39,437 bases of DNA from NCBI GenBank assembly GCA_003171065.1, contig PMXQ01000148.1:1-39437 (forward strand), written 5' to 3'. Shown one piece after another: positions 14,908 to 22,899 of this stretch (positions within the stretch are counted from its first letter, which is position 1; each line of letters begins with the position of its first letter). Below the pieces are notes generated by a model. The model did no database searches. It was not told the origin of the DNA and worked only from the letters and a program-made list of their open reading frames with translations. The translations under genes were made by a program, and so were the position numbers. Origin of the DNA: Chloroflexota bacterium. GTDB lineage: Bacteria; Chloroflexota; Limnocylindria; Limnocylindrales; CSP1-4.

Positions 14908-17196
14908 TTACTTGCGGAGGAGGCGCCGCCGCCGCAAGACCGGCACCATCAAGACCAGCAGCGGGAGAAGGGTCAGCGGGAGAAGGCCCGCGGGCGCGGG
15001 CGCGGGCGTGGGCGCCTTCGTCGGCGCGGCCGTGGGCGTAGGCGCGCCCGTCGTAGCGGTGGGCGGCGGCGTGGCCGGTCCCGGAGTCGGCGTCGGCGTC
15101 TTCGACGGCGGAGGCGTGCCCTTGTAGGCCAGCAGGCCGTTGACAACCCCGTACTTGGAGTACCACGTGTCGGAGTGGATGACGGCGCCGGTCGAGTCCT
15201 TGACCGTTCGGGTCACGACGGTGTTGAAGCCGTTCGTTGGGTACTCGAAGCGGTAGGGGCTCTTTTCGCCGGGCGGCAGGGCGGCAACGTATTCCGTGGT
15301 GTCCGTCGCCTTGACTATGCTGGTCTTGACGGGCACCTTCGGCGAGAAGGTCGTGGTGCGCCCGTTCGGCAGGCTCCACAGCTGTACCCAGATGTTCCTC
15401 TTCGATGAGCCGCCGGTAGTGAAGGCCTTGATCACGATCGGGTACGGGGTGTCGTTGGTCCAGCGCAGGTTCCAGGTCGTGCTGCCGTTCGAGTAGACCG
15501 TCGCGTCCAGACCAACGGGGTAGCGGTCGATGTAGTAGAAGTGCGCGTGCCGCTCGTCGATCTCCAGGCCCGCCCGGGCCGCGGCGTTGAACATGGTCGT
15601 GGATGCTGAGCAGATGCCACCGCCGACGGCGCCGGTGTGGTTGCTCTGCCCGTTCAGGATGACGCCGCCCATCTTCCAGCCGGTGGACAGGCTGATCGTA
15701 CCCATCCGCTGCAGGAAGTTGAACTGCGCGCCGGGGGCCACCACGTCCCCGTTCAGAAGGGTGGCCGGGAGGTTGATGTTCACGCCGTTGCCGTTGGACT
15801 CACTCGGAAAGTAGGTGACGTGCCAATCGCCGATGATCACAAAGCCCTTGAGCGTGGGGTTGTCGGCGAGGGTCGGCTGGGTCACGTTCACGACGAGCGC
15901 CACGGTGGTGCTCGTATTCGCGGTGTCCGTTGCGAGATCGTCCAGGTAAGCCTCGACGGCCTGCGCAGTGCCATCCACGTCGAGATCGAGGCCGGCCGTG
16001 CCTCCGGCCACGCCGGTTGGGTTACCACCGGTGTAGGTGATTTTCGGCTCGACCGCGGCGACGTTGACGTCCGCGGCCATAGTGCTGACGTAGGTCTTGA
16101 CCAGCACCGGATTGATCACCGGGCCAAAGGTTCCATCACTTCGGTCGCCGAAGATGATCCAGCTGCGGACGGTGGCCGCGTCGATCGTCCAGGTCTTGGC
16201 GTTGTACGTCAGGGTGACGTCGGCCGACATCTTGTTGGCGCTGTCGATGGCCGCCTGGGCATCCGCGTCGGTCACGTTGGGCTGGACGGTGATGAACTTG
16301 CCACCGACCTGGACCTGGCTTGGGGCATCGGCGTTGGCCAGCTGGTCGATCAGCCCGGTGGCGATGGTGGTCTCGTCGATGCCGCGCCCGGCGATGCCCG
16401 GCACTACCGTGAAGTTCGAGCCGCTGACGGAGACGCTGGCATCCGTGGGCGGGTCCTGAGTTGAGCCCGTGATCTGGTGGAGCTTGGTTTCGAGGGCCAG
16501 CGGATCCAGCTTGACGATCACCGGGATCTCGACGCCACCTGCGAAGGTGCGGATCGCCGACGTGACGCTGGTAATCGGATTGTCGCCGTGTCCGACTGAC
16601 AGGGCCGCATCCGCCATGGCGGCCGAGTCGGGGGCTCGTCCGGCGTCGGCGTAGGTGAGCGTGCCGGTCCCATTCGGCGTGGTGATGGTGGCCTGGCCCT
16701 GCCCAAGGGACGCATACGCGGAGTCGATGGCGCTGATCGCCTCGTCACGGGTGAGCCCGGAGACATCCACCGTTCCGGCGTGAACGCCGGGCATGATCTT
16801 GCCGTCGTAACTCTGCGCAACCCCGAGGACGGCGACGGTGGCGAGGATGAGAGCGCCGAACACCCCGATGGCGAACCCGACCACGAATCGCACCGTGGCC
16901 GTGGTCATCCCGGAACGCGGCCTGGACGCCGAGCGAGACTTGACGCGCCTGGCCGCCACAACCCCGGCCTTCTCCATGGCGGCCGACCCGTTTGAGCCGT
17001 TACCCGACCTACTGGTGGTCGGCAATGTCGCGGCGGTACCGCGGATCGACTGTCCGGCCGGAGCGGAGCGAACCGTGGATGCTGTCTTGCGCACCGGCGT
17101 GCCGGATTCGTCCCACCAGCCCGGGCCGTCCCAGCCCTGAGGCTGCGACGCACTCGGCTTGGCTTGATCTCTTGGCTCGCGGGTGTCCCAGGTCAT
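14908..17196 (-). CDS. VanW-family envelope protein with peptidoglycan-binding-like repeats
   Basis: 762 residues from ATG 17196 (AAGGAAC as SD). Order: polar cytoplasmic region rich in Ser/Arg (1-98), membrane anchor (about 102-126), two copies of the PG_binding_4/YoaR-like domain (about 130-290 and 300-450; each contains the DAxxAIDSA helix), VanW domain (about 455-600; LKGFVIIGDWHVTYFPSES, PGAQFNFLQRMG, AVGGGICSASTTMFNAAARAGLEI, FYYIDRYPVGLDATVY), a beta domain, a Pro/Thr repeat stretch and a second hydrophobic segment with an Arg/Lys end. That C-terminus looks like a wall or membrane stop-anchor but has no LPxTG. The family is linked to vancomycin-resistance loci but has no proven reaction; VanW resembles L,D-transpeptidase-associated architecture. 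Confidence 0.85.
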   Translation of the reverse strand: MTWDTREPRDQAKPSASQPQGWDGPGWWDESGTPVRKTASTVRSAPAGQSIRGTAATLPTTSRSGNGSNGSAAMEKAGVVAARRVKSRSASRPRSGMTTATVRFVVGFAIGVFGALILATVAVLGVAQSYDGKIMPGVHAGTVDVSGLTRDEAISAIDSAYASLGQGQATITTPNGTGTLTYADAGRAPDSAAMADAALSVGHGDNPITSVTSAIRTFAGGVEIPVIVKLDPLALETKLHQITGSTQDPPTDASVSVSGSNFTVVPGIAGRGIDETTIATGLIDQLANADAPSQVQVGGKFITVQPNVTDADAQAAIDSANKMSADVTLTYNAKTWTIDAATVRSWIIFGDRSDGTFGPVINPVLVKTYVSTMAADVNVAAVEPKITYTGGNPTGVAGGTAGLDLDVDGTAQAVEAYLDDLATDTANTSTTVALVVNVTQPTLADNPTLKGFVIIGDWHVTYFPSESNGNGVNINLPATLLNGDVVAPGAQFNFLQRMGTISLSTGWKMGGVILNGQSNHTGAVGGGICSASTTMFNAAARAGLEIDERHAHFYYIDRYPVGLDATVYSNGSTTWNLRWTNDTPYPIVIKAFTTGGSSKRNIWVQLWSLPNGRTTTFSPKVPVKTSIVKATDTTEYVAALPPGEKSPYRFEYPTNGFNTVVTRTVKDSTGAVIHSDTWYSKYGVVNGLLAYKGTPPPSKTPTPTPGPATPPPTATTGAPTPTAAPTKAPTPAPAPAGLLPLTLLPLLVLMVPVLRRRRLLRK

Positions 17197-17304
17197 AATC
17201 GTTCCTTCTGTCGCGCCGATAGGTTCGTGGTGGGGGCGGCGCTGGACGGCAGGGGCTGGCTAGACCGGGAGATCACGCCCGGCCGCGCGATAGACGCACA
17301 ACCT

Positions 17305-17321
17305 GGCGTCACCGTGACGCC
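17305..17321. promoter_or_regulatory. 17-bp perfect palindrome, candidate operator
   Basis: GGCGTCAC-C-GTGACGCC, 8-base arms around one base, 109 bases upstream of the VanW start codon. TATCAT on the minus strand (17335-17330) lies just upstream and could be the -10, which would place the palindrome over the first transcribed bases. It fits the shape of a dimeric repressor site. Confidence 0.4.
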
Positions 17322-17437
17322 GTCTCCTACATGATAATTGAGTGCGCCGATATCGTTTGCCACTCCCCAGAGAGGGAGGGACGCGCTCTGGGCCCTGGCC
17401 AACGATGGTCGCCCGTCGCTTCCTGGGGGCGGATCGG

Positions 17438-18577
17438 CTACAGCTCTCGCGGAAGCACCACCACGCGGCGATTGGGTTCTTCACCGATTGACTGCGTCGC
17501 CACTTTGTCGTGGTCGCGCAGGGCGAGATGGATCCAGCGCCTTTCGAGAGCCGGCATCGGCTCGAGCTGGAGCATCTTGCCCGTTTCCAGTACGCGCTCG
17601 GCAGCGCGATTGGCCAGGTCGCGGAGCTGGCGCTCGCGGCGGCCGCGGTAGTCCTCCACGTCGACGAGGATTCGCGTCCACTCGCCGACCTTCTTGGAGA
17701 GCAGCAGGTTCACGAGGTGCTGCAGGGCGGAGAGGCGCTCGCCCTTGCGCCCGATGAGCGCGCCGAGCGATTCCTTCTCAGTACCCTCGCCAACGACGTT
17801 GAGGCGGTTCGTCTCGCCGGCCTTGATCTCCACGCGGACGTGGAAATCGAGCTGGGCCATGAGATGCTCGAGGATCTCCTTGGCCGCGGCCATCGCCTCG
17901 GGCGTGACCTCGGCGGATTCGGGCCGCTCGATTGGCGGGGCGACGCGCGCGGCGGCGACCTCCTCAAGCTCCTTGGCGGTCAGCGCGGCCTGCGGTGCGG
18001 GTCGGCCATCCGGGCGCGGGGCACGCGCGCCGCCGTCGGGGCGGCGGCCACGGTCGCGGTCGAATTGCCCGCCGCCGGGTCCACGATCCGGACGACCGCC
18101 GTCGTCGGGGCGGGGCGATCCACCGCGCATCGGAGCGCCTTCGGGGCGGGCTGGCCGCGGGCCGCGATCTCGATCGAGGCCACCCGGAGCGCGATCACCG
18201 CCACGGTCGCGATCGAAACCGCCACGGTCACCGCCACGGTCACCGCCACGGTCGCCCCACGCAGGACGACTGCCACGGTCGAAGCCGCGGTCGCGATCGT
18301 GATGAGGGCGATCCTCGCGGTCCCGGGCGGGCGGGGGCGGCAGCGGAACCTGGGCCGCGGCCTCGCGCTTGGGGGCGGAGCCACCAAGCGCGGATCGGGG
18401 TGCTGCAAGGACGCGGGCCGGCTCGGCGCCCATGCCGAGCACACCGCGGCTGCCGGGCGTCAGGATCTCGAAGTCGAGCTCGTTGAGGTCCACACCGAAT
18501 TCGTCGCGAGCCGCACGGAGGGCCTCCTCAGGAGTCTTGCCGGTGAACTCGCGGTATGCGTCTCGGAAGCTACTCAT
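17438..18577 (-). CDS. khpB: RNA-binding protein KhpB (Jag/SpoIIIJ-associated)
   Basis: 379 residues from the ATG one base after the yidC stop (TGA-C-ATG). Jag_N domain at 1-50 (SSFRDAYREFTGKTPEEALRAARDEFGVD), then a disordered Arg/Asp/Gly/Pro stretch at about 82-195 containing GGDR repeats, then KH domain (about 230-310, GRKG loop at 276-279) and R3H domain (about 312-379, R346-WI-H350 core). The protein binds RNA, usually together with KhpA, and affects cell division and elongation. The insertion between Jag_N and KH is much longer than in Firmicutes homologues (about 200 residues in total there). Last gene of the rpmH operon. Confidence 0.93.
   Translation of the reverse strand: MSSFRDAYREFTGKTPEEALRAARDEFGVDLNELDFEILTPGSRGVLGMGAEPARVLAAPRSALGGSAPKREAAAQVPLPPPPARDREDRPHHDRDRGFDRGSRPAWGDRGGDRGGDRGGFDRDRGGDRAPGGLDRDRGPRPARPEGAPMRGGSPRPDDGGRPDRGPGGGQFDRDRGRRPDGGARAPRPDGRPAPQAALTAKELEEVAAARVAPPIERPESAEVTPEAMAAAKEILEHLMAQLDFHVRVEIKAGETNRLNVVGEGTEKESLGALIGRKGERLSALQHLVNLLLSKKVGEWTRILVDVEDYRGRRERQLRDLANRAAERVLETGKMLQLEPMPALERRWIHLALRDHDKVATQSIGEEPNRRVVVLPREL
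18219..18254. repeat. Three 12-bp tandem repeats in khpB
   Basis: Unit CCGCCACGGTCA on the plus strand, three copies (last base of the third differs). Encodes GGDR units in the disordered part of KhpB; less exact RD/RG copies flank it. Confidence 0.8.
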
Positions 18578-18578
18578 G

Positions 18579-19835
18579 TCAGCGTCGTCTCCCTCGCCGG
18601 CTCTGGTGCCGGTGCGTATTGGGCCGAACCGTTGAGGCCGCCGATGCCCACCGCTCCTCCGGCTTGTACCGGGTTGCAGCCAGCGACTTGCCTGCGTTCG
18701 CTGGCTCGGGCATGGTGACCGGGAACCTTGGTGTGTAGTTTTGCGCGAAGCCCGGGGTCCGTCCAAAGAGCGGGAACAGCGCGCCCCATCCGACGATCAG
18801 GAACTGCTGCACGATCGAGAACAGTGAAGTGACGATCCAGTAGATGAACAGACCGGCGGGGAGGATCCCGCCGTATAGGATCGAAATAAGAGGCATGAAG
18901 ATCATCATGCTGCGCTGGGTGCTGGCCGAGGGATCGTTCTCGGCATTGGGCGGCATCATCATCCGGCTCTGAACCATCTGCAGCGCCGCAGCGGCGAGGG
19001 CCAGGAGGCTCACCCCGAGAGCCCACCCGTTGATGCCGAGTGGCAGGTTGAAGAGGACCTGCTCCTTGCCCATGTCGATGCCCGCAACGACGGTGTTGAT
19101 GCACGGCAGGGCCTTGTCCAGGACGCCGTTCACGTAGTGGGCCGGGTTCGGGCAGGTAAGTGGCACGACCTTCTGATTGAAGACGGTCAGCATCGCGCTC
19201 GGGTCGAAGTTGGTCAGTCCGATGCGGATGACCGAGTACATGGGGATGAGCATCCCCATCTGCAGCAGGCTCGGGAGGCAGCCGGAGGTCGGACTGACGC
19301 CTCGCTCCTTGTAGAACTCCTGCTGGGCCTGATACACGGCCTGGCGATCGCCCTTGTAGCGGCGCTGGAGCTCCTTTTGCAGGCTCTTGAGCTCGGGCTG
19401 AAGACGCTGCATGCGCTGCTGGGAGGCGAGCTGGCGGGCCGACAGCTTGACCGTCGCGAACCGGATGATCAGGGTCAGGATCACGATCGCGATCAGGACG
19501 TTGCCGGTGAGCACGTACAGCCAGGTCAGCAGGATGAAGAGGGCCTGGAAGACGGGCGTGAAGAGCCAGCTGAGGAAGCTGAACGGGTCGGTGGGTGAGC
19601 TAGCTGCCAGGGGCAGGGGCACTGGCGTGGGGCTGGGCGACGGAGAGGTCGCGGGCAACCCGCTGGTTCCAGGCGAAGCGATCGCCGCGGCGGCAGCGCC
19701 GGCGGACGGTCCCGAGCTGGAACTGGCCGTGCCCACGTCGGCGCACGCCACTACGGCGAGCGCGACGAGCACGACGAAGAGCCCGAGCACGAGCCAGCGC
19801 GCCCGGGACATGGACATGCGCTTTCGAGAGCTCAT
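18579..19835 (-). CDS. yidC: Membrane protein insertase YidC (lipoprotein-type)
   Basis: 418 residues from ATG 19835, directly after the yidD stop (TAG-C-ATG). Inserts and folds membrane proteins alone or with SecYEG. N-terminal signal of lipoprotein type: hydrophobic 14-29 ending VVAC with Cys31 as lipid site, as in Gram-positive YidC/OxaA; then a Ser/Pro-rich spacer and the YidC core with five helices (FSFLSWLFTPVFQALFILLTWLYVLTGN, conserved ...AIVILTLIIRFATVKLSARQLASQQRMQRLQPELKSLQKEL...). The large beta-domain of Gram-negative YidC is missing, although a 30-residue loop with two cysteines (LTCPNPAHYVNGVLDKALPCINT) is inserted. C-terminal tail is basic. Confidence 0.94.
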   Translation of the reverse strand: MSSRKRMSMSRARWLVLGLFVVLVALAVVACADVGTASSSSGPSAGAAAAAIASPGTSGLPATSPSPSPTPVPLPLAASSPTDPFSFLSWLFTPVFQALFILLTWLYVLTGNVLIAIVILTLIIRFATVKLSARQLASQQRMQRLQPELKSLQKELQRRYKGDRQAVYQAQQEFYKERGVSPTSGCLPSLLQMGMLIPMYSVIRIGLTNFDPSAMLTVFNQKVVPLTCPNPAHYVNGVLDKALPCINTVVAGIDMGKEQVLFNLPLGINGWALGVSLLALAAAALQMVQSRMMMPPNAENDPSASTQRSMMIFMPLISILYGGILPAGLFIYWIVTSLFSIVQQFLIVGWGALFPLFGRTPGFAQNYTPRFPVTMPEPANAGKSLAATRYKPEERWASAASTVRPNTHRHQSRRGRRR

Positions 19836-19836
19836 G

Positions 19837-20043
19837 CTAGCGAACTGGGTCGTAGCCACCGCGACTCCACGGGTGGCAGCGAGCGATTCGACGCATTCCC
19901 ATCCAGCTCCCTCGAAGCAAACCGTACTTGGCGATAGCCTGCTCGGTGTAGACCGAACAGGTCGGCTCATAGCGACAGACCGACGGGCGCCATGCGAAGA
20001 GGCGGCGGTAGAGCCTGATAAGCCCGATGCCGACCGTTTTCAC
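19837..20043 (-). CDS. yidD: Membrane protein insertion efficiency factor YidD
   Basis: 68 residues from GTG 20043, overlapping the rnpA stop (GTGA). Full family motif set: [53 protein letters not shown] with three conserved cysteines. An amphipathic peripheral membrane protein that assists YidC-dependent insertion; its place between rnpA and yidC is the usual one. Confidence 0.95.
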   Translation of the reverse strand: MKTVGIGLIRLYRRLFAWRPSVCRYEPTCSVYTEQAIAKYGLLRGSWMGMRRIARCHPWSRGGYDPVR

Positions 20044-20375
20044 GTGACGGTCCGCCCTCCGAGAACGCCTCCCCGGCGGAGGAGACTGTGCAGGGCCCCC
20101 GTCAACGCTTGATAGTCTGCTGCGATGACGGGCTGTCGGGCGATGATCAGAACGTCCCAGCCGGGCCGGAACGAGGGCGCCATCACCCTTAGCGCCTCAC
20201 GGAATCGCCGGCGCACTCGGTTCCGGACGACCGCTCCGCCGAGCTTGCGTCCAGTCGAGAACCCGAAGCGCGTCTCCTCGAGGTCATTCCGGCGGATTCG
20301 GACGACGAGCAGGGGATTGGACCTGACCGATCCTTGACCCTGCAGTGCGGCGAAGTCCTCCGGGCTGGAGAGCAT
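20040..20375 (-). CDS. rnpA: Ribonuclease P protein component
   Basis: 111 residues from ATG 20375 (GTG 20378 directly before it is equally possible). Protein subunit of RNase P, which trims the 5' leader of tRNA precursors and tmRNA. Visible motifs: [13 protein letters not shown] near the start, [28 protein letters not shown] with the RNR signature, [29 protein letters not shown]. No SD is seen; the start lies 36 bases after the rpmH stop. An in-frame ATG far upstream at 20567 would run through rpmH and is rejected. Confidence 0.92.
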   Translation of the reverse strand: MLSSPEDFAALQGQGSVRSNPLLVVRIRRNDLEETRFGFSTGRKLGGAVVRNRVRRRFREALRVMAPSFRPGWDVLIIARQPVIAADYQALTGALHSLLRRGGVLGGRTVT

Positions 20376-20410
20376 CACCAGCCGCGGCGAGTTGTGGCCG
20401 CGGTCCGCCG

Positions 20411-20545
20411 TCAGACCGTGAGCTTCTTGCGGCCGTGGGCGCGGCGTGCGGCCAGCACGCGACGTCCCCCGGTGGTTTTCATCCGGGCGCGGAAGCCGTG
20501 CTCTTTTGCGCGATGCCGCTTCTTGGGCTGATAGGTCTGCTTCAT
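20411..20545 (-). CDS. rpmH: 50S ribosomal protein L34
   Basis: 44 residues: [20 protein letters not shown], then [22 protein letters not shown], the standard L34 sequence and length. First gene of the minus-strand operon rpmH-rnpA-yidD-yidC-khpB, downstream of a consensus promoter about 100 bases away. Confidence 0.97.
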   Translation of the reverse strand: MKQTYQPKKRHRAKEHGFRARMKTTGGRRVLAARRAHGRKKLTV

Positions 20546-20648
20546 CGGACGGCGGGTGTCTCTCCATTCGGCCTCGGGGTCAGGATACCCCGAAAGGCAC
20601 GCGAACGCGCCTGGCGCCACAAGAGCGCTTCAGCGCGTCTGCCGGCGG

Positions 20649-20678
20649 ATTATATGAACGTGACCTACAGAGTGTCAA
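20649..20678 (-). promoter_or_regulatory. Consensus sigma-70 promoter of the rpmH operon
   Basis: On the minus strand TTGACA (20678-20673), 18-base spacer, TATAAT (20654-20649): both hexamers perfect. This is the strongest promoter seen in the window, as expected for a ribosomal protein operon. Confidence 0.85.
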
Positions 20679-20731
20679 ACGATGAGGCCACGCCGGCACC
20701 CGTCGGGTCGCCGGGAAGGGTCTGTCGCCCG

Positions 20732-20748
20732 ATACTCCCCGGGAGTAT
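20732..20748. promoter_or_regulatory. 17-bp palindrome between rpmH and dnaA
   Basis: ATACTCC-CCG-GGAGTAT; perfect 7-base arms. It lies 54 bases upstream of the rpmH -35 and 24 bases before the candidate dnaA -35, so it could be an operator for either. Its protein partner is unknown. Confidence 0.35.
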
Positions 20749-20771
20749 GCGATTCGGATCGCGCCGAAACC

Positions 20772-20801
20772 TTGCCGCGGCCGCCGGGGCGGTGCTATTC
20801 T
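20772..20801 (+). promoter_or_regulatory. Weak candidate promoter of dnaA
   Basis: TTGCCG, 18-base spacer, TATTCT. About 175 bases upstream of ATG 20985. Only a moderate match. Confidence 0.3.
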
Positions 20802-20984
20802 TCGGCGGCCCGCGGCGCCAGACAACCCCAGGGCCACGGCCCGGAGGGACCGTGAGGACCGGCAGACTGCTCCGGAGGAGAGCCTGATCGGTCGACCTCA
20901 CGGCGCCGGAAGGTGAAAGCGGAAGCGGGCGTCCGTCACGATTCTGGCTATCCATCTCCGTCTCTTGGGACTAAGCCTGCCTCG

Positions 20985-22382
20985 ATGGACGCAAAGCAAG
21001 TCTGGCGCGCAGCACTCGGAGAGCTTCAGGTCTCGCTGTCTCCGGCGAACTTCGAAACCTGGCTCCGCGACACGGTGCTCGTCGACGTAGACGACAACCA
21101 CTTCAGGATCGCGGTTCCCAACGGCTTCGCCAAGGACTGGCTGGAGACGCGTTACCGATCCCTGATCTCCCAGACGCTGGCCCGCATCGTCGGCTACAGC
21201 GTCCAGGTCGAGTTCGTCGTTCGCCCGGCTGGTGAAACGCCCGGCGCAACCGTGGGTAGCGGCTCGAACGGCGCAACCGTGGGTAGCGGCTCGACGCCGG
21301 CTTTGTCGCAGCCTGTCCGGGTCGAGGCCACGCGCGTTGGCGCGCCCGAGGGGGCCGCCAGCAACATCAACGCGCGGTATACCTTCTCCAACTTCATCGT
21401 CGGGTCGGCGAACCGCCTGGCCCACGCAGCCAGCCTCTCGGTCGCGGAGCGGCCCGGCCACGCCTACAACCCGCTGTTCCTGTACGGCGGCGTGGGCCTG
21501 GGCAAGACCCACCTGATGCACGCCATCGGCAACGCGGTGATTGCCCGCTACCCGCGCAAGCGCGTCGTGTACGCGACCAGCGAGAAATTCACCAACGAGT
21601 TCATCACCAGCATCCAGCAGGGCAAGATCGACGAATTCCGGGCGCGTTATCGCCGGATCGACCTCCTCCTCATCGACGACATCCAGTTCATCGCGGACAA
21701 GGAGCGGACCCAGGAGGAGTTCTTCCACACGTTCAATGCCATCCACGAGGACGGCAAGCAGATCGTGCTGTCGTCGGATCGGCCGCCCAAGGCGATCCTG
21801 ACGCTGGAGGAGCGGCTCCGCAGTCGCTTCGAATGGGGCCTCATCGCGGACCTGACCGCGCCGGACCTGGAGACCCGCATCGCCATCCTTCGGGCCAAGG
21901 CTGAGGAACAGGCCGTCCCGGTTAGTTCGGACGTGCTCGAGTTCATCGCCCGTAAGGTTGTCAGCAACATCCGCGAGCTCGAAGGCGCCCTCAATCGGAT
22001 CGTGGCCTACGCCAGCATGGGTGCCGTGCCGATCACGATCGAGCTGGCCCAGGCAGTCCTGTCGAACGTTCTCTACAACCCGAAGAAGCGCCAGGTCACG
22101 CCCGAGCGGATCACTCGTGCGGTGTCCGAGTACTACGGCGTCCAGATCGACGCTCTCAAGGGCCAGAAGCGCGACAAGGCGATCGTGGTCCCGCGCCAGA
22201 TCGCGATGTTCCTGATGCGCGAGGAGACGGACGTCTCGCTGCTACGCATCGGAGCCGAACTTGGCGGCCGGGACCATTCCACGGTCCTGCACGCCTGCGA
22301 CAAGATCAATCGCGAGATGGGCATCAACGACGAGCTGCGGCGAGAGCTGGCCGCGGTCCGGGAACTCATCTACGCCGAATAA
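20985..22382 (+). CDS. dnaA: Chromosomal replication initiator protein DnaA
   Basis: 465 residues from ATG 20985; the start gives the usual DAKQVWRAALGELQVSLSPANFETWL domain I. Domain II (about 83-128) is a flexible linker with a duplicated GATVGSGS unit. Domain III AAA+ core: Walker A GGVGLGKTH at 168-176, Walker B LLLIDDIQFIADKERTQEEFF, sensor motifs and the arginine finger region RLRSRFEWGL. Domain IV ends with the DNA-binding signature LLRIGAELGGRDHSTVLHACDKI. It binds DnaA boxes at oriC and melts DNA; boxes are visible just downstream. Confidence 0.97.
   Translation: MDAKQVWRAALGELQVSLSPANFETWLRDTVLVDVDDNHFRIAVPNGFAKDWLETRYRSLISQTLARIVGYSVQVEFVVRPAGETPGATVGSGSNGATVGSGSTPALSQPVRVEATRVGAPEGAASNINARYTFSNFIVGSANRLAHAASLSVAERPGHAYNPLFLYGGVGLGKTHLMHAIGNAVIARYPRKRVVYATSEKFTNEFITSIQQGKIDEFRARYRRIDLLLIDDIQFIADKERTQEEFFHTFNAIHEDGKQIVLSSDRPPKAILTLEERLRSRFEWGLIADLTAPDLETRIAILRAKAEEQAVPVSSDVLEFIARKVVSNIRELEGALNRIVAYASMGAVPITIELAQAVLSNVLYNPKKRQVTPERITRAVSEYYGVQIDALKGQKRDKAIVVPRQIAMFLMREETDVSLLRIGAELGGRDHSTVLHACDKINREMGINDELRRELAAVRELIYAE
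21243..21296 (+). repeat. 27-bp tandem duplication in dnaA domain II
   Basis: Two copies of a 27-base unit beginning GGCGCAACCGTGGGTAGCGG, 25 of 27 bases identical, encoding GATVGSGSN/GATVGSGST. A recent in-frame duplication in the linker domain. Confidence 0.85.
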
Positions 22383-22899
22383 GGCCAACGTTCGGGCGGG
22401 CGATCTCGTTGTTGCTCTCTGTAGTGCTCGCTCACGCGCGTCCAAGCGCGCTCACTCGCCTCCGCGGGAGCGCCTGGGGCTCACCTCGCCGGAACGTCGG
22501 CATGGTTGTTCGAGCGGTCCAGCCGGCTCGCAACGTGGATAACTTGGCCAAAACCGTGGATATCCGCCGTCGGGCGTGGAGAAACCCAGCGTTTATTGCG
22601 GACGTCGAAGTGGCTTGATCACCGCCCCAGGAGACGAGCACGGACCATCAGCCCAATCTCTCCACCGCACCGCAATACAGTCATCCCCAATTCGACGCAG
22701 TCCATTCACCATCCCAGAGGACCCTTCCACCGCCGACCTGAGCGTGACCACGCAGCCAATGCACATCCTCCACACCATGATGACGGTGATGACGGGATGA
22801 GAAGATAGATGGACAATCAACCAAGAGTAGGATCCCGCTGCTCGTCACCCAGCTACCCGATCAGCCCGTCATGTCCGACCTCAGGGGAGTGAAGCCGAA
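22383..22899. other. Candidate replication origin oriC (dnaA-dnaN intergenic)
   Basis: 517 bases without a gene. Three DnaA boxes in the same orientation (reverse of TTATCCACA type): CGTGGATAA 22534-22542, CGTGGATAT 22555-22563, CGTGGAGAA 22575-22583, spaced 21 and 20 bases, i.e. on one face of the helix. The first two carry C rather than T at the first position of the reverse box, suggesting a local consensus TTATCCACG. The 200 bases after them (22620-22830) are visibly less GC-rich and may hold the unwinding element. Location between dnaA and dnaN is the most common for bacterial origins. Confidence 0.75.
22534..22583 (-). promoter_or_regulatory. DnaA-box cluster
   Basis: Three boxes at 22534, 22555 and 22575 as described for oriC. 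They could also mediate autoregulation of the region. Confidence 0.7.

Larger units (their letters stand above)
20546..20984. other. rpmH-dnaA divergent intergenic region
   Basis: 439 bases between the divergent start codons. Contains the rpmH promoter (20649-20678), a 17-base palindrome (20732-20748), a weak plus-strand promoter candidate for dnaA (20772-20801) and an in-frame GTG at 20913 that could extend DnaA by 24 residues. I see no DnaA box here. Confidence 0.6.

Noticed and set aside
20376-20567. Extended rnpA start at 20567
   Set aside because: It would read through the whole of rpmH in another frame, and the added residues do not match RNase P protein.
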